Shown in pieces: positions 11,801 to 24,116 of a stretch of DNA of 64,000 nt (its first letter is position 1; each line of letters opens with the position of its first letter). The stretch lies in contig NC_134834.1 in NCBI RefSeq assembly GCF_004210375.1, forward strand, positions 96,662,170 to 96,726,169, read 5' to 3'. Source of the DNA: Tachypleus tridentatus (Eukaryota > Arthropoda > Merostomata > Xiphosura > Limulidae). The position numbers and the translations under genes were made by a program. The notes below the pieces were generated by a model that had not been told where the DNA came from, did not search any database, and saw only the letters and a program-made list of their open reading frames with translations.

Positions 11801-12299
11801 TAAAACATTTTAGTAAAAGAGAAAATAATATGACTTAATGGAGAACTCCTAGTTACATGGTGTAAACATGTTACAAATCAAAAGATTAAAAACAAATAAA
11901 TGTTGTTTAATGTAGTTATTGCTTACATACATCAAGGTCACATCATCATTAACAATTGGTAACAACAAAATCATCTAAATGAGTAACTAGTTTCAATACT
12001 TTTTTATTTAAAATGTTTATTTAAATATAAATCTACACTCGTCGAAAAGGATAGTCCAATATGTTCATGTATATACAGTCTTGGATAAACTATTTTCATA
12101 TTGTTCTATACTGATGTTATTGCCTACATACATGGAGTATTTATTGAGTAAATGTTCGAGTAGTAACACAATAGGTGGCGTATGATTGGACAAATATGTA
12201 TAAATTATTATTCTGGTCTGTATAATTTTTTTAAGCATTTGTTCGTCTAACCACATATCCACACCTGTTTTATATAAAAATGCATGTTTTGATACAATA
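11801..12299. other. Non-coding stretch, nothing recognised
   Basis: AT-rich; the 65-codon minus frame at 12065-12262 shows no family features. Confidence 0.5.
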
Positions 12300-13470
12300 T
12301 TATTTTTCGAAACTGGTCAACGCTTTTTCGAGAGAGTTTGTTTACACTTGGTTTAAAGCGTGAAATTGTTCGACTGCCCAAAATTTTTGTGAAGCACACG
12401 GATATTGCCAGATCGGTAAAGTGCCTCCCAGTGAACTGCATCCAAAATCCTGAAATGTCAACGGACAACGAGAAACGTTGTTCCAGGAAAATATACTGGT
12501 AGATACCGAAAAACTCTCTCCCGAAATGACTGTTTATTGATCACATTAAAGTCGACAGAAGACTGGCAACACCTTGTGAAAGGAATGGGATGAACACGTT
12601 CATTCTAGGGCTTCCAGAAGAACAGTAAAGAGGAAACTGATTATACAAGGCTATAAATATATTTTTTTTTCAAGAAAGGCTATCTGCAAATTATTATTGA
12701 CCAAAATTCACCGCTTTCATCACTCTACTTGAATAAAACAACATGCCAACTTACATTTGGGATCCTGGTGGTATGTCAGGATGTGGTAGAATTCGTGTTC
12801 GTTGTTTGCATGGTGAAGAAAAACTGTTTTCTTCCATATGGAACAGACCTGGCATAGCAAGGCGGTTAGCATGCTCGACTGCTAATCTGAGGGTCACATG
12901 TTCGAATCCCCGTCACATCAAACATGCTCGCTCTTTTAGCTGATGGTGTTTTTATGTGATGGTCAGTCGCACTACTAATTGGTAAATGAGTACTCCAAAA
13001 AGTTGTGGTGGGTGGTGATGACTAGCTGTTTTCGCTCTAGTCTTAGACTGCTAAGTTAGGAACGGCTTGTGTAGATAGCCCTTGTTTATCTTTACGCGAA
13101 ATTCTAAACACAAACAAACAAACAATCCACATGGAACATACAGGAAGGAGTGCAACAGACGTTTGGGCAGCTATTCATCATAGCGAAAAAACTGCTTTTC
13201 ATATTTTTCAGGAAAACAACAATGGCTCCACCTCCAGGCATCACAAGGAGACGCTATTTCTGCCATAAGCTAGCGTAAAATTTGCCATTACTTTTGTGTT
13301 CAGGATGACAATGACACTACCCAAAGTGCGCGAATTTTACAGGATTATCTCGATCAGAAGAACGGTATAAAATTGCCATGGCCAACAAAAACTTCAGCTT
13401 GCAATCCCATTGAGAACTGAGCAGAAAAAAATTATTAGCCACGATCTTAAACCAATTACTGTACTTAAGT
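12300..13470 (+). mobile_element. Tc1-like transposon remnant, interrupted by SINE-A
   Basis: The downstream half is recognisable: GTTCAGGATGACAATGAC (about 13298) reads VQDDND like the Tc1 QDN catalytic region, followed by LPWP (about 13370) and ACNPIEN then a stop (about 13394-13420), the familiar SPDxNPIEN segment. Upstream, CAAGGCTATAAATATA and CAGGATGTGGTAGAATTCG fit degraded transposase. Several stops and frame changes. The reading is split at 12848-13125 by a later SINE. Outer ends are not defined, so the boundaries are approximate. Confidence 0.75.
12848..13125 (+). mobile_element. SINE-A copy inside the Tc1 remnant, with target-site duplication
   Basis: Flanked by TCCATATGGAACA (12833-12845) and TCCACATGGAACA (13126-13138), a 13-bp duplication with one mismatch, both halves belonging to the Tc1-like sequence. 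Head with B box GTTCGAATCC at about 12900, body, and AAAC tail. Confidence 0.92.
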
Positions 13471-13702
13471 TGCGATGCCTTTTATTGGCAAGTTGGGATG
13501 AATTTACGGTGGATTACATCCATAGCCTTATAGACAGCATTCTTTGTGAAGGTTATTAGAGTACACAGAGGACCAACAAAGTATTGAAGGTTTAACGTGA
13601 ACTGATATAAGATTACGGTCGCTATTAATGATAACTTTATGTCATATTTTATCTTTATATATGCATCGGTAGGGTTGTGATAGGTGAATTGCTTAATTAC
13701 AT

Positions 13703-13975
13703 GGCCCGTCATGGCCATGTGGGTTAAGGTGTGCCACTCGTGATCTGAGGGTCGCGGGTTCGCATCCCGTCGCACCAAACATGCTCGCCTTTTCAGCCGT
13801 GGAGTGTTATAATGTGACGGTAAATCCCACTATTCGTTGGTAAAAGAGTAGCCCAAGAGTTGGCGGTGGGTGGTAATGACTAGCTGCCTTCCCTCTAGTC
13901 TTGCACTGCTAAATTAGGGACGGCTAGCGCAGATAGCCCTCATGTAGCTTTGCGCGAAATTCAAAACAAACAAAC
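13703..13975 (+). mobile_element. SINE-A copy, well preserved
   Basis: Starts GGCCCGTCATGGCCATGTGG, B box GGGTTCGCATCCC, intact body and AAAC tail. Flanks CTTAATTACAT (13692-13702) and CTAAATTACAC (about 13974-13984) look like a target-site duplication. The 98-codon minus frame over this site is the SINE read backwards. Confidence 0.93.
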
Positions 13976-15540
13976 TAAATTACACATATTTCTACAAGAG
14001 TTTGATAAAACTGTTTGCTGTTTTAATCAAGCCTTGATGATGTCCATTGAACATGTCTCTTTATATACATTACATATGTAGATGTTTAAGGAACATTCAT
14101 TTCTACAATTGACAGCGCTAGGCATATTTTTATTCCATCCTAATAATCGTGATTTTTATTTATCATAAAATGCTCAAACATTTTAACCAAAAATATATAA
14201 TGTCAGACAAGTAGATCAACGCAATGACAATGTATCTCCATTTCTGTATTGTATTTTTTGTGTCGTTTCATTTGTTTGCCATATATACGGAAATTGTTTT
14301 GTTTTTGCCTTATTCTTCTGATATATATGTAAACACATGCACGTTTTTGGAATATTTTGGAATATTATTTTTCCTACTCTCACCATGACATCAAATTATT
14401 TTTATCATCCTTATGTCTATTTATCATCCTTTGTCACTGCATAGCTTTATTTTGTGAGCTTAACAAGTAACTCTTATGCTTTAGTTGATGTCCGTATTAG
14501 CAAAACAATACTCATAACAATAAATTACCACATGGGGTATGTCTTACATATCTATCTTTTAATTACAGTGAACCAGGAATTATACAACAAAGAAATATAA
14601 AATATTACTCATTTCTTAAGGCAATAATAACAAAAATCAGTTACAAATATCTCCGGAAATAAATAGATGTTCGTTAAGTGGCTAGTCCAAACGAAGCCAC
14701 GATAAAAGCTTTTGTAAAATTTCAGTTTGTTTGTTCCGAAATTCCAAAAAATTAAACTAAACGAATGAAAGTTCGTTGTTATTACAATACCAAACTTCCA
14801 ATATTTGGAGCCAAGTTTTTATCCAACAACTCAATAGGTCATCCTGCTTTATTGCGTTTCAATAAATTTCTACTCTTATGTTGAAACGCAAACATAAGAA
14901 ATGGGTTGCAAAAGTTATGATAGAAACGTTTTTTTTTATTTAACAAAGAAACATAAGTGTTAAGTCTAGCTTTGTTAATAGTCTTAAATGAAAAACAAAT
15001 GTCGACAAGAAATCTAATCAATGCCTATCAAAATATTGTCCTAAGTTCACACTGGATTAAACACTCATGTGCTTCCTACTTTGGTCTAACTGTAAAGCTC
15101 TTCTGTTCCCTTGTTACACATCCTGAAAAACTCACGTTTTGACTGTAAAAAAAGGAGAATAGAAAATCACACGGAACACTAAACGTGATAATGAAAGCTT
15201 AGATATAACTAAACTTTGAACGTCTACCATAATTTTACGATGTGAACAGAAGGGACCTAGTTGCAAAGAAAAGAGAATGTGTCTATTAAAAAATCAGTAA
15301 TTGCAAACAGCAGGCGCCAGTAATGTTAACTGATAATCACTTATAATTTTTTAAGCTTCAGTAAAATGAGATTTTTTCTTGTTTGGTGCTATAGTTAGTA
15401 AGGAATGTATAATATCTGCAATGGAGTGATTTAGTATATAATAATAATTTTCTAAGCTTTGTTATTTATACTAAATTCTTCCTTATTGGTCGTCTTTAGA
15501 GATGTCACGAAAATACCGTTTTGTTTCCGTGATGTATTAT
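13976..15540. other. Non-coding stretch, nothing recognised
   Basis: 1.5 kb of AT-rich DNA; two overlapping 60-codon frames near 14839-15142 on opposite strands are not credible genes. Confidence 0.5.
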
Positions 15541-15820
15541 TTGTTTGTTTGTTTTTTACATTTCGCGAAAAGCTACACAAGAGTTATCTGCGTTAGCCGT
15601 CCCTAATTTCGCAGCGTAAGACTAGAGGAAAGGAAGCTAGTCATCACCACCCATCGCCAACTCTTGAAGTACTCTTTTACCAACTAATAGTGGAATTGAC
15701 CGTCACATTATAACGTTTCCACGGCTGAAAGGGCGAGCATGTTTGGTGCGACCGGGACTCGAACCCTCGACCCTTAGGTTACGAGTCGAACGCCCTTAAC
15801 CCAACTGGCCATGCCGGGCC
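15541..15820 (-). mobile_element. SINE-A copy with target-site duplication
   Basis: Full-length minus copy. Flanks TCCGTGATGTATTAT (15526-15540) and TCTGTGATGTAATAT (15821-15835) form a 15-bp duplication with two mismatches. Confidence 0.94.
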
Positions 15821-16872
15821 TCTGTGATGTAATATCATAATTAACACTACTATGATAACAAAGCATTTGCTGACGGTTTCTACGTTACAAATCTAGCTTC
15901 AACTAAGGGTTGATTAATATATGGAAGGACAGTCTGCCTCATGTTTCTGACATTCATAAAAAGACATTTTAGTTAAAGTGGTATACAAGAGATAAATAAT
16001 ATTTCTTATTAGCAACTCCTAATTGACAAATAAGTTGGATGTAATTAACATAATTAGCATTTAAAAGTAGCACATTTATCACTGACTAAAATACCAAAAT
16101 ATATTATTCAGACCTAAACATGTCGGTTGCTTTGTTACATATATACGTTTTCTTTTTTGAAGAAAAGGTTTTAGAAACATATGTGTAAATAGAAAGTAAT
16201 CAGTTATGCTTATGTTTATAATATTAGAATTAATACATCCCCGCAACAAAAACATAAATGCTGGAACATCTATCAAAGAAAATAGAGAATATACAAAATT
16301 ATTGCACAAAATATTAAAATATTTGGTTGATCGTGTAATATTGATGTTATTATTTTTCGAAAGATTAAAAAACATAAGATTTTGTTCACTAAAACTAAAT
16401 GTCTTCAACTGTTGGAAATGGAAACAGAAATCACAGCCTTTAAAGGCAAAACCCTGAATTTTAAAAAAATGAAATTGCAATCACTTACATTATAATTTAT
16501 GAGCGTTTTGTATTAGTTTACAGTGATTATTTATATCACTATTTATAGAAATTTATGTAAATATATTTTATAAATTGATATTTGTTAGGTTTGTGCTTTA
16601 TAACAGAGCATTGTTATATTTTGCCCTCTGTTTAATGTGGGATTTATAGCCTGAATTTTAACGATCCAAGTCTGAAAATTAACCCTAACCTAAAGTGAGA
16701 ATAATTTGTTAAGAAATTAAACAAAGTTCAATGAATTACAAATTTCCAATGTATACGTATTAATTTTTTGTTTTTACTGAGAGGCAATTTATACATACTC
16801 GATACCAATAGCCAAAGATGAGCAAAAATTATATCTCTATTTGTTTAAAATTTTCACACATAAAAAAATATC
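15821..16872. other. Non-coding stretch; 133-codon minus frame judged spurious
   Basis: The frame at 16079-16480 (minus) is rich in F, N, I and K, lacks any known motif and overlaps an 83-codon plus frame. Both fit chance opening in AT-rich DNA. Confidence 0.5.
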
Positions 16873-17066
16873 AAAGGGCAATTATTGCGTAACAGTCACT
16901 AATTTTGTATTGATGGAAGGCAGCTAGTCAACAGTACCTGTCACCGATTCTTGGACGCTCTTATTAGACCGAACAGTGAAATCCGATTGTCACTCTTTTA
17001 AAACAACCACAGCCCCGAAGTGTGAAAACACGATCGAAGTCAAGAACCCTCAATTCATAGTCAAGG
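16873..17066 (-). mobile_element. Old SINE-A copy
   Basis: AAGGCAGCTAGTCA (16917), CCGATTCTTGGACGCTCTTA, AAATCCGATTGTCACTC and AGAACCCTCAATTCATAGTC keep SINE-A order on minus, with heavy divergence and lost B box. Confidence 0.65.
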
Positions 17067-18624
17067 GTTTTTTAAAATTCAGTCAAGCCTTGCGTAAATG
17101 ACAAACTACTGAACAGAATAAAAAATGATGCACCGTCTACATAAACAGTCACATCAACATGAATTTATAATGACGTTAAGTGCTCTTTAAGTAATGTATA
17201 TTACCAAACCATTTTTCTGTCTTGGTTTGCGTTTAGGAGTGAGCTATTCAGATATATTAATAACATTGTCAGGACAAATAAAAAAGAATTTTTTTTTAGA
17301 ATTTAGACATTAAAGGATAAATATATGATATTTTATATTTAGATAACAAGAAAGGTCCGCCTTTCCAAAGTACTTTAGTTAGAGCGTGTCGTATCTTTAT
17401 GATGAATTGATTTCTTGAATCAATGTATTTTTTCAAGCGTCATGGAGGTTAACGATAAATATTTTTCTTTTTAAAAATTCATATCTGCACATTCTGAGTT
17501 TTTGAGAAGATATGATAATGGCGGGAAAATAAACAATCTACGATTGAAGCAGCAATTTTCATATAATGATTTTGTTCACCCTAATGATTTCTACATACAC
17601 CTTTAAAACAATTGAGCGTAATTATTATGACCCATCCATGGAACAAAATGTTTCAACATTTATATATAGCGTACAGTAAACATCTACTAACTAATACAAA
17701 GATGTGAGTCAACAGGCGGGTATTGACAGTTAGTGGATGCTATGTATTTGACCGAAATTGAGCTCAAAGTCAGTACTGGAATCAGCTTCCAATAAATATG
17801 ACATTGATTCCTTTGAATATAACACAGAAACGTAGAGCCGAATCATAACTGGATATATCTTTGATAAAAAGTATTATAATTTAATATAAGAAAACTCATT
17901 ATAAATGTTAGTTTTCTATTTTTATAGAATAATGTCATAGGTAAGTAAAAAAATCGCAAATATTCAATGCTAAGTCTTATTAAGAAGTGAACGCATATAT
18001 TTTTATCGAAAATAAATTATTATAGAATGTTTTATTCTTTTGTACCTATTTATATCCGTTATTGTTCTAAACTACGAGTTCTAATAATAATTCTTTACAC
18101 ACTATATGTTTATATGCACTATTTCATAACTTTTAAGTCCAATGCATTCGTATTTATATTTACAGCAAAGACATTAAGATTATGTGCTGACGTCACTAAT
18201 TTTAAATTACCAATCACAATTCACGCAGTAATGTGAATTGCTGCAACTGTTGAAACGCCTCCAAAGCTGAAGTGTGAATAATATTTTGAGGTGTTAAAAT
18301 AATAACAAAAGGGGATGAATAAATAAAGAATATTATAAAGTTAAATAAATGATGGTGTGTTATTAATTTTTTAATTATAAATCTAATTTGTAAATAGCTT
18401 AAATAAATTTATTATTATTACAAATTGACTTGTTTAACCTAGTTCAAGCAATAATAGTTGTTTTTCATGAGAATGTATTATATATTTAAATAATGCCTAG
18501 AACACTATTATATCTATCATATTCCTGATAATACTTGGTATTGGGAAAAAAACAATCTTTTTCGGAACCGTATATAGCAAATGTATTGTGGATGACATAC
18601 CATAACGCATATCAATTTGCTTTC
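17067..18624. other. Non-coding stretch, nothing recognised
   Basis: AT-rich DNA; the 69-codon frame at about 18027 has no supporting features. Confidence 0.5.
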
Positions 18625-18735
18625 ACTTAGTTTTGTTTTCTGTTTTATTTTAAGCACAACGCTACACAATGTGTTATCTGTGTTCTTGTTTATAGCGAGT
18701 ATCAAAACCAACATCTTTATCAATGAACCACCAAG
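18625..18735 (-). mobile_element. Diverged SINE-B copy
   Basis: TTAAGCACAACGCTACACAA, GTGTTATCTGTGTTC and GAGTATCAAAACC correspond in order to the complement of a SINE-B 3' end and B box; the A-box region survives as ATGAACCACCAAG. Confidence 0.6.
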
Positions 18736-20187
18736 TGTATTCTTAGAAATACTGTTCTAGGCTTCCCCCCTGTTGTTGTACACCTCACTCAGGTAACAAT
18801 AACTTTTTTCTTTATTTGTTTCAGGCAAATTGAATTCCATATAAAATAATAATAATTAATTAATAATTTAATAATCAATGTTAAAAGGCTAAAATGGAAT
18901 AAACAATGTTATGCTCTTAATTCTCAAGCTAAAAATGTGATAAGTAAATAGCTTCAGCAAGTTTATAAATAAATACAGTTTATTTGCTTAATCTGCATCA
19001 TGCATTAACAGGTATTGTTATCACGTGTTACGTTTTAACTCGGACGAGTCTACGATTTATTATGTTATATACGTTACGTATTATGATTTAAATAACCGAA
19101 AATTTTAATTTAAATTTAGAAGTTAATTGAATTTCGATATGTATCATATTTATGATATTTGCCAACAAGATTGATACACACAATTTTCTTTATTAAAACA
19201 AATATATTTTAATGTACAAACAACAGTATAATTTATAATTATGGTTATTACAAAATGTGGTTTATATACAAGAGTTTCAAAAACTTACAAACTATACTGA
19301 TTTTCTATTTGGTCTAGAACTGAATATTTTATCGATGGTCCACGACGAGGAAATTAATTCTAAGTTGATGTGTTTACACCGCGCTTAAGCTAACTAACTG
19401 TCTTTTCTTGGTTGACCTCACACAGCTTACAAGCTGTCTTTTTTACCGATGAGGATATTTAATATCCTCGTAGAAATACTAACTTCTGAAGTTAATTCAC
19501 TGAAGTTTGTAATGTTCGAAATCTATAAACGTTCCTGGTCAAATTCTGTAGCTTTCCGATTAATAAGCGTTAACCACAAACAGAACTTTGAGGCTTATAG
19601 TATACTGATTGCAGCTAACCAAAAAATATTGTTGTGTCTCTCAGCACGTCGATTTATATACTTTAAGGCGAAATTCTCGTATACTCAACTGTGTTCAAAG
19701 TCACGCTAGTGTTTTAGTAAATCATATATTGTAAATTCTTGCTCTCGAGAATCTTCTACAAATTTAGAGAACAAGCGGGACTTGTGCAATAAATATTTAA
19801 CAATATACGCTACATGCATCAATAGTGAAACAAAGGCTATGCATTAAAATAAATGTATAGCAGTAAATCTGTTGAATTATCATAAAAATCGAAGATATAT
19901 GTAGTGTCTAGATCGTTTCCATGTCTGCTGTACTCGAGCTATCTTGATGAATCTTGATTTAATCAAAAGGCTTTCTTGACACAGTGCATGGCACCTGTGG
20001 TGTGGATGACATGTTAAAATATATTCAGCTTTGATTTTACTCACTGGTATTTAGAATTGGATGTAATCATTAAATCAGTACTTTAGCACATTTCCCCCCT
20101 CTATATATTTATATATATACGTATATATCTGTCTCTGTGTGTTATTTACTTCTTAGTTCACAAACGTTTGGTTCAAATGCCAAAACC
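18736..20187. other. Non-coding stretch, nothing recognised
   Basis: AT-rich; includes an AAT/TTA-rich low-complexity run at about 18840-18880 and a TA-rich microsatellite at about 20100-20130. The 86-codon frame at 19449-19709 resembles no family I know. Confidence 0.5.
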
Positions 20188-20325
20188 TTTGAGAAATTTG
20201 TGTGTGTGTTTTCTTATAGCAAAGCCACATTGGGATATCTTCTGTATCTACCGAGGAGAATCGAACCTCTGATTTTAACGTCTTAAATCAAAGACTTACC
20301 GCCGTTTCAGCGGAGGACATTGACA
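20188..20325 (-). mobile_element. SINE-C copy
   Basis: Minus-strand element ending in an AC-type tail (GTGTGTGTGTTTTCTTATAG at 20200), then GCAAAGCCACATTGGGATAT, a B box as GAATCGAACCTCTGATTTTA, and the A-box side as CCGTTTCAGCGGAGGACAT. Confidence 0.75.
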
Positions 20326-20500
20326 AATGAATTTAGTGCAATACCATTTGGAAGCTTCTTCTACGAATGTCATACAATATTAGATAGTTGAAGTTGCCAA
20401 AGAAAACCACTTAAACTTTCTTTAGTATGCAATACTGATGGAACAAAATTTTGGCACAGTGACTGCGAACTTAGAATTAAATTGCAGTAAGGCAATAGAA

Positions 20501-20832
20501 GGCCTGACATGGCTAAGCGCGTAAGGCGTGCGACTCGTAATCCGAGGGTCGTGGGTTCGCATACCCGTTGCGTCAAACATGCTCGCCCTCCCACCCGTGG
20601 GGGCGTTATAATGTGACGGTCAATCCCACTATTCTTTGGTACAAGAGTAGCCCAAGAGTTGGCGGTGGGTGGTGATGACTAGCTGCCTTCCCTTTAGTCT
20701 TACACTACTAAATTAGGGACGGCTCGATGCAGTGGACGAACAACCTACTCACTTAAATACCTGTTGAAGAATCCAGAAGCGATTGCGGCCCTATGTTCCT
20801 TGATGGAATCTAATGGTGATAACTAACTAAAA
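20501..20832 (+). mobile_element. Chimeric SINE-A with a different 3' module
   Basis: Head (GGCCTGACATGGCTAAGCGC) and body match SINE-A up to AATTAGGGACGGCT (about 20725). The usual GCGCAGATAGCCCT...AAAC end is replaced by about 105 bp (GATGCAGTGGACGAACAACC... to TAACTAACTAA). The whole unit lies between CAATAGAA at 20493-20500 and CAATAGAA at 20833-20840, so head, body and foreign end appear to have inserted together. The duplication is short (8 bp), which limits certainty. Confidence 0.75.
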
Positions 20833-22490
20833 CAATAGAAAGAAACAGTATTTAAAATAAAAGTTGAGATATCTAATTATATTAATTAATTATTTTTAAC
20901 GAATTGGTCAGAAAGTCAGATTAATAAGAATATTAGAAAATTAATCGGATAAATTTAGATCCTTATCATATTCAACTCAGACTATTATTTCCTTATCAAA
21001 GGGTAGTAAACGAAAGTGGAGAGGTTAACATAAAAACTGGCCCATCAGTGAGACCGAAAATAAAAAAGGATAACATTTGGGAAATTTGGGACGAGTTATT
21101 AAGTTAAATACTTTTTTTCTTATTATGGAACAATTAGCCTAAAGATGGTTCCAAGTGAGAAGCTTAAAACTTTCCTTAAAATGTATTGGATGTGGAAATT
21201 AAATGCTTTCTTTTGTATAATTAATTTTGAACAGGATTATTTACAATAAATTTCTGTTTGTTTTCAAGGAATTACCTAGAAAAGTACAGGAAATTAAAAT
21301 GCGTGTTTTTCTTTGAAAAGAAACATTTGTTTTCTACCATTTTGTTGCTATATCTATCTTTATTTTGTGTATGATTGAACGACAATTATGCAAAAACGCT
21401 GTTCAATAAAAATATGCTAATAAAAATATTGTCAAATGTATGCACCGTGAAACTAAAAGGGAAATATTACATTTACTTCATAAAAGTAGTACAACAACAT
21501 AAAGTACAAAAATAGTTTCAGGTTAAGTTCACAAATAAAATTTTCACATGTAATATAACTTCTAGGAAGATTGATAGTTTATATTTATTTGTATCGTGTA
21601 ATATTGCCTATAAAAAAAACTTAAATGGCGATATATGCAATATTTTATGACAACTCCATTTGTTCCAATGCGTGTCTCATGTGAACAACAAATATTCATC
21701 TTGAACATATTCTATTGAACAAAAGCCTGTACTGAAAAATTTTATTCTAGAAATGTATTTACGTTTCTGATATCCTTTTTCCCAGAGGATGCACGTATTA
21801 TTTCCTGAAATTCTTAGTATATAAAATGTTGTTGAAAAGGTTTCTTAAAAGCGTTTTTTTTTAAGTTAAGAATGTATAGTAGCTCTTAGCTCTTCCAGAA
21901 CGTTAATATGAATCATATATTGTTTTATTCCCCTGCTCAGACGATTTACATTTCATATAATTTCTCCGAGGCTTGCGATTGGAAATTTTTACATCGAAAT
22001 TTTACCAGGCGTTTGACAAGAGACACACAGCTTTGTGTGGCTGGATGAGTTAAAATAATAAAACAACAGCAACATCGAAATAACGTACAGTACAGCAACA
22101 GTCAGATCATAGTTAAAGTAGTCAAATTGCTCAAAAGGAAATTTGTGAATTGTTGTTATGTGAACATGGATAGTTGGAATTTTAATATTATTAAGTATTT
22201 TCTGATACAGGGTCAAACTCAACGTGTCCTTCGTGGCAGTTCATCCTTACCCCGTTTTGTTGGCAGTAGGCAACTTATGAAACTTTACTAAAATGCATAC
22301 TGCTTGCAAGTAATTTTGACTATTTACAACCTGATTTATGTTTAATTATATCCAAAGCATAATATAAATAACTAAACAAGTTGTTTTTATATAGCGCTTA
22401 TTAATGAAACAACAATAATGACAGATCAGGTAATGTGTAACTTTTTATAGAAATACTATTTTCGTACATTCCAATCCCTGCTTTCTCCCC
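20833..22490. other. Non-coding stretch, nothing recognised
   Basis: AT-rich DNA with no supported gene or repeat. Confidence 0.5.
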
Positions 22491-22600
22491 AGAAGCTTAT
22501 CAGTAAGTCTGAAAGATTATGACCCTAATAATGGGTTTCGATACTCGTGGTGACCAGCGCACAGATCAACTTTTCATTATGGCCAACATAGTAGTATCAT
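22491..22600 (+). mobile_element. Diverged SINE-B copy
   Basis: CCCAGAAGCTTATCAGTAAG (A-box side), GGGTTTCGATACTCGTGGTG (B box) and GCGCACAGATCAAC keep SINE-B order; the tail is gone. Confidence 0.7.
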
Positions 22601-22658
22601 TAGTCCAGTAATTTTAAAGCTAAACCATTAAATGTGTCTCATATACAAAAGTATATCT

Positions 22659-22860
22659 ATATTACAAATGTGTGTTCAGTTATTTAAACCTGAAAACTTC
22701 AACTATATATTACATTAGCACATTTAACTGTCTAACATACCACGATATCGGCCTGATTACAAAATAAGGAAGACATCAACTGATTTATCATGTAACAGAT
22801 GGACTTACCTTAAATATGTGCTTAGTTTACATAAAACTGAATACACAAACCGTTACTAAA
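22659..22860. repeat. Degenerate minisatellite block, related to 24785-25290
   Basis: Shares a stretch of about 139 bp with 25119-25256, including TATATTACATTAGCACATTT and ATATCGGCCT. Units are variations on TTACCACAAATATCTGCTTA followed by ATTACATAAACCT. Confidence 0.75.
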
Positions 22861-24053
22861 AAAAACCCTACCTTGATAACATTTGGCAATAATATCTATA
22901 TTAAACATCCTCTGATCTTTTATGAGTGAGTTTCTTCACACAATAGTCACTTTAGTGGTATTTTCCAACAGCTACAGTAGGTTGCTTTAGAGTTTTTGTT
23001 TTGCATCAACAGAGAATTGGTTCTCGTTTGGCTTTGAATACTACAGGACGAGTTAACCACACAGATTCCCACACTGTGCTATGTGCTTTCCTCTGTAGGA
23101 GGTTCGATAGCACTTTCTTAGCAAGCAAACAACCCCCTCTTTGTCTTGTTGACTTCCATAAACCAACACTAAGAACTTATTCAAAATAACTCTACACTCG
23201 GTTGTGATGTCCAGTAAGTTTCTTAGCGTAAACGTTGTTTTGACTATATTTTTAAATAACGCTAATTTCACAATGTTGCCCTTTTTATACTTCACATAAT
23301 TTGTTGTTATTATTAGGTACTTATCGCCCAATTTACAATCTAGCTTTTAACTACCAATCTATTACTGTAACCAATAATATCCATAACCAAAACCTTATTG
23401 AAGATACTAAACAAATAACTGTAGTTGGTGGGACTGTTGTACGGTGTAAAAAAATTAATAATGTTTTCCTTTTTCAGGTAACTAGTCTGACTTGTGCTAT
23501 AAATCAGATTGTTTCATGGTAAAGTGGTTATTTCCAATTTTACGAAACTAGGAAAACGAACTGGGACAAAAGCCTTTATAATTCGTTATTCATAGGCTTG
23601 ATAAAACAGAAAGCAAGACGAAAGCACTGATGAACCATGAAGCTAGTTAACCCAAAAGATGTTATGATACAATAAACAAAACTAAAGAGTTTCTTTCTGA
23701 AAAAACAACTGTTAGACTAATAAAGAAGGTGCAACAGATGGAAAGTACCGAAAGGCTTTGGTATGAATTGTGGATTCTGTGTTGTTGTCCTCTCATTGGA
23801 AGTATAAGTAAAATAAAGCTAAGGTAACTGTAGTTGGATTATGGAACTTTAAAATTCTTCTGATAATTGTCAGTTTATAATCTGGCATCCGTTCTTCAAG
23901 TTCCTATCACAAGTACTCTCTTTACCTATTCTCCTTTTCCCGGTTAAGATATCGTATTAACATCAGCCAGAAAGAAATGCTCACAGCTTGGAAGAACATG
24001 AAATTCTACCAATGAGTAAAAGAGATTTTCATTGCAACTTTTCTTACTATGTA
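22861..24053. other. Non-coding stretch with a GC-richer pocket
   Basis: At 22980-23220 base composition rises and opposite-strand frames of 62 and 92 codons overlap. Neither shows a known motif; a decayed mobile element or an unrecognised exon cannot be excluded. The rest is AT-rich with nothing recognised. Confidence 0.4.
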
Positions 24054-24116
24054 ATATGTAAACTATATAACTAGTCAAGTGATATTAACATATGTAAACT
24101 ATATAACTAGTCAAGT
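24054..24116. repeat. Tandem repeat, 27-bp identical segment, two copies
   Basis: ATATGTAAACTATATAACTA plus GTCAAGT occurs at 24054-24080 and again at 24090-24116, period 36. Confidence 0.9.

Noticed and set aside
13740-13775. tRNA genes at SINE heads
   Set aside because: The tRNA-like segments are parts of SINEs: they continue into the SINE body, lack a proper acceptor stem and are mutated in the anticodon region.
16079-16480. 133-codon minus-strand open frame
   Set aside because: AT-driven residue use (F, N, I, K), overlaps an 83-codon plus frame, no motif, no splice or promoter context.
22980-23331. Gene or exon at overlapping 62- and 92-codon frames
   Set aside because: No motif, no clear splice signals, frames on both strands; kept only as a remark on composition.
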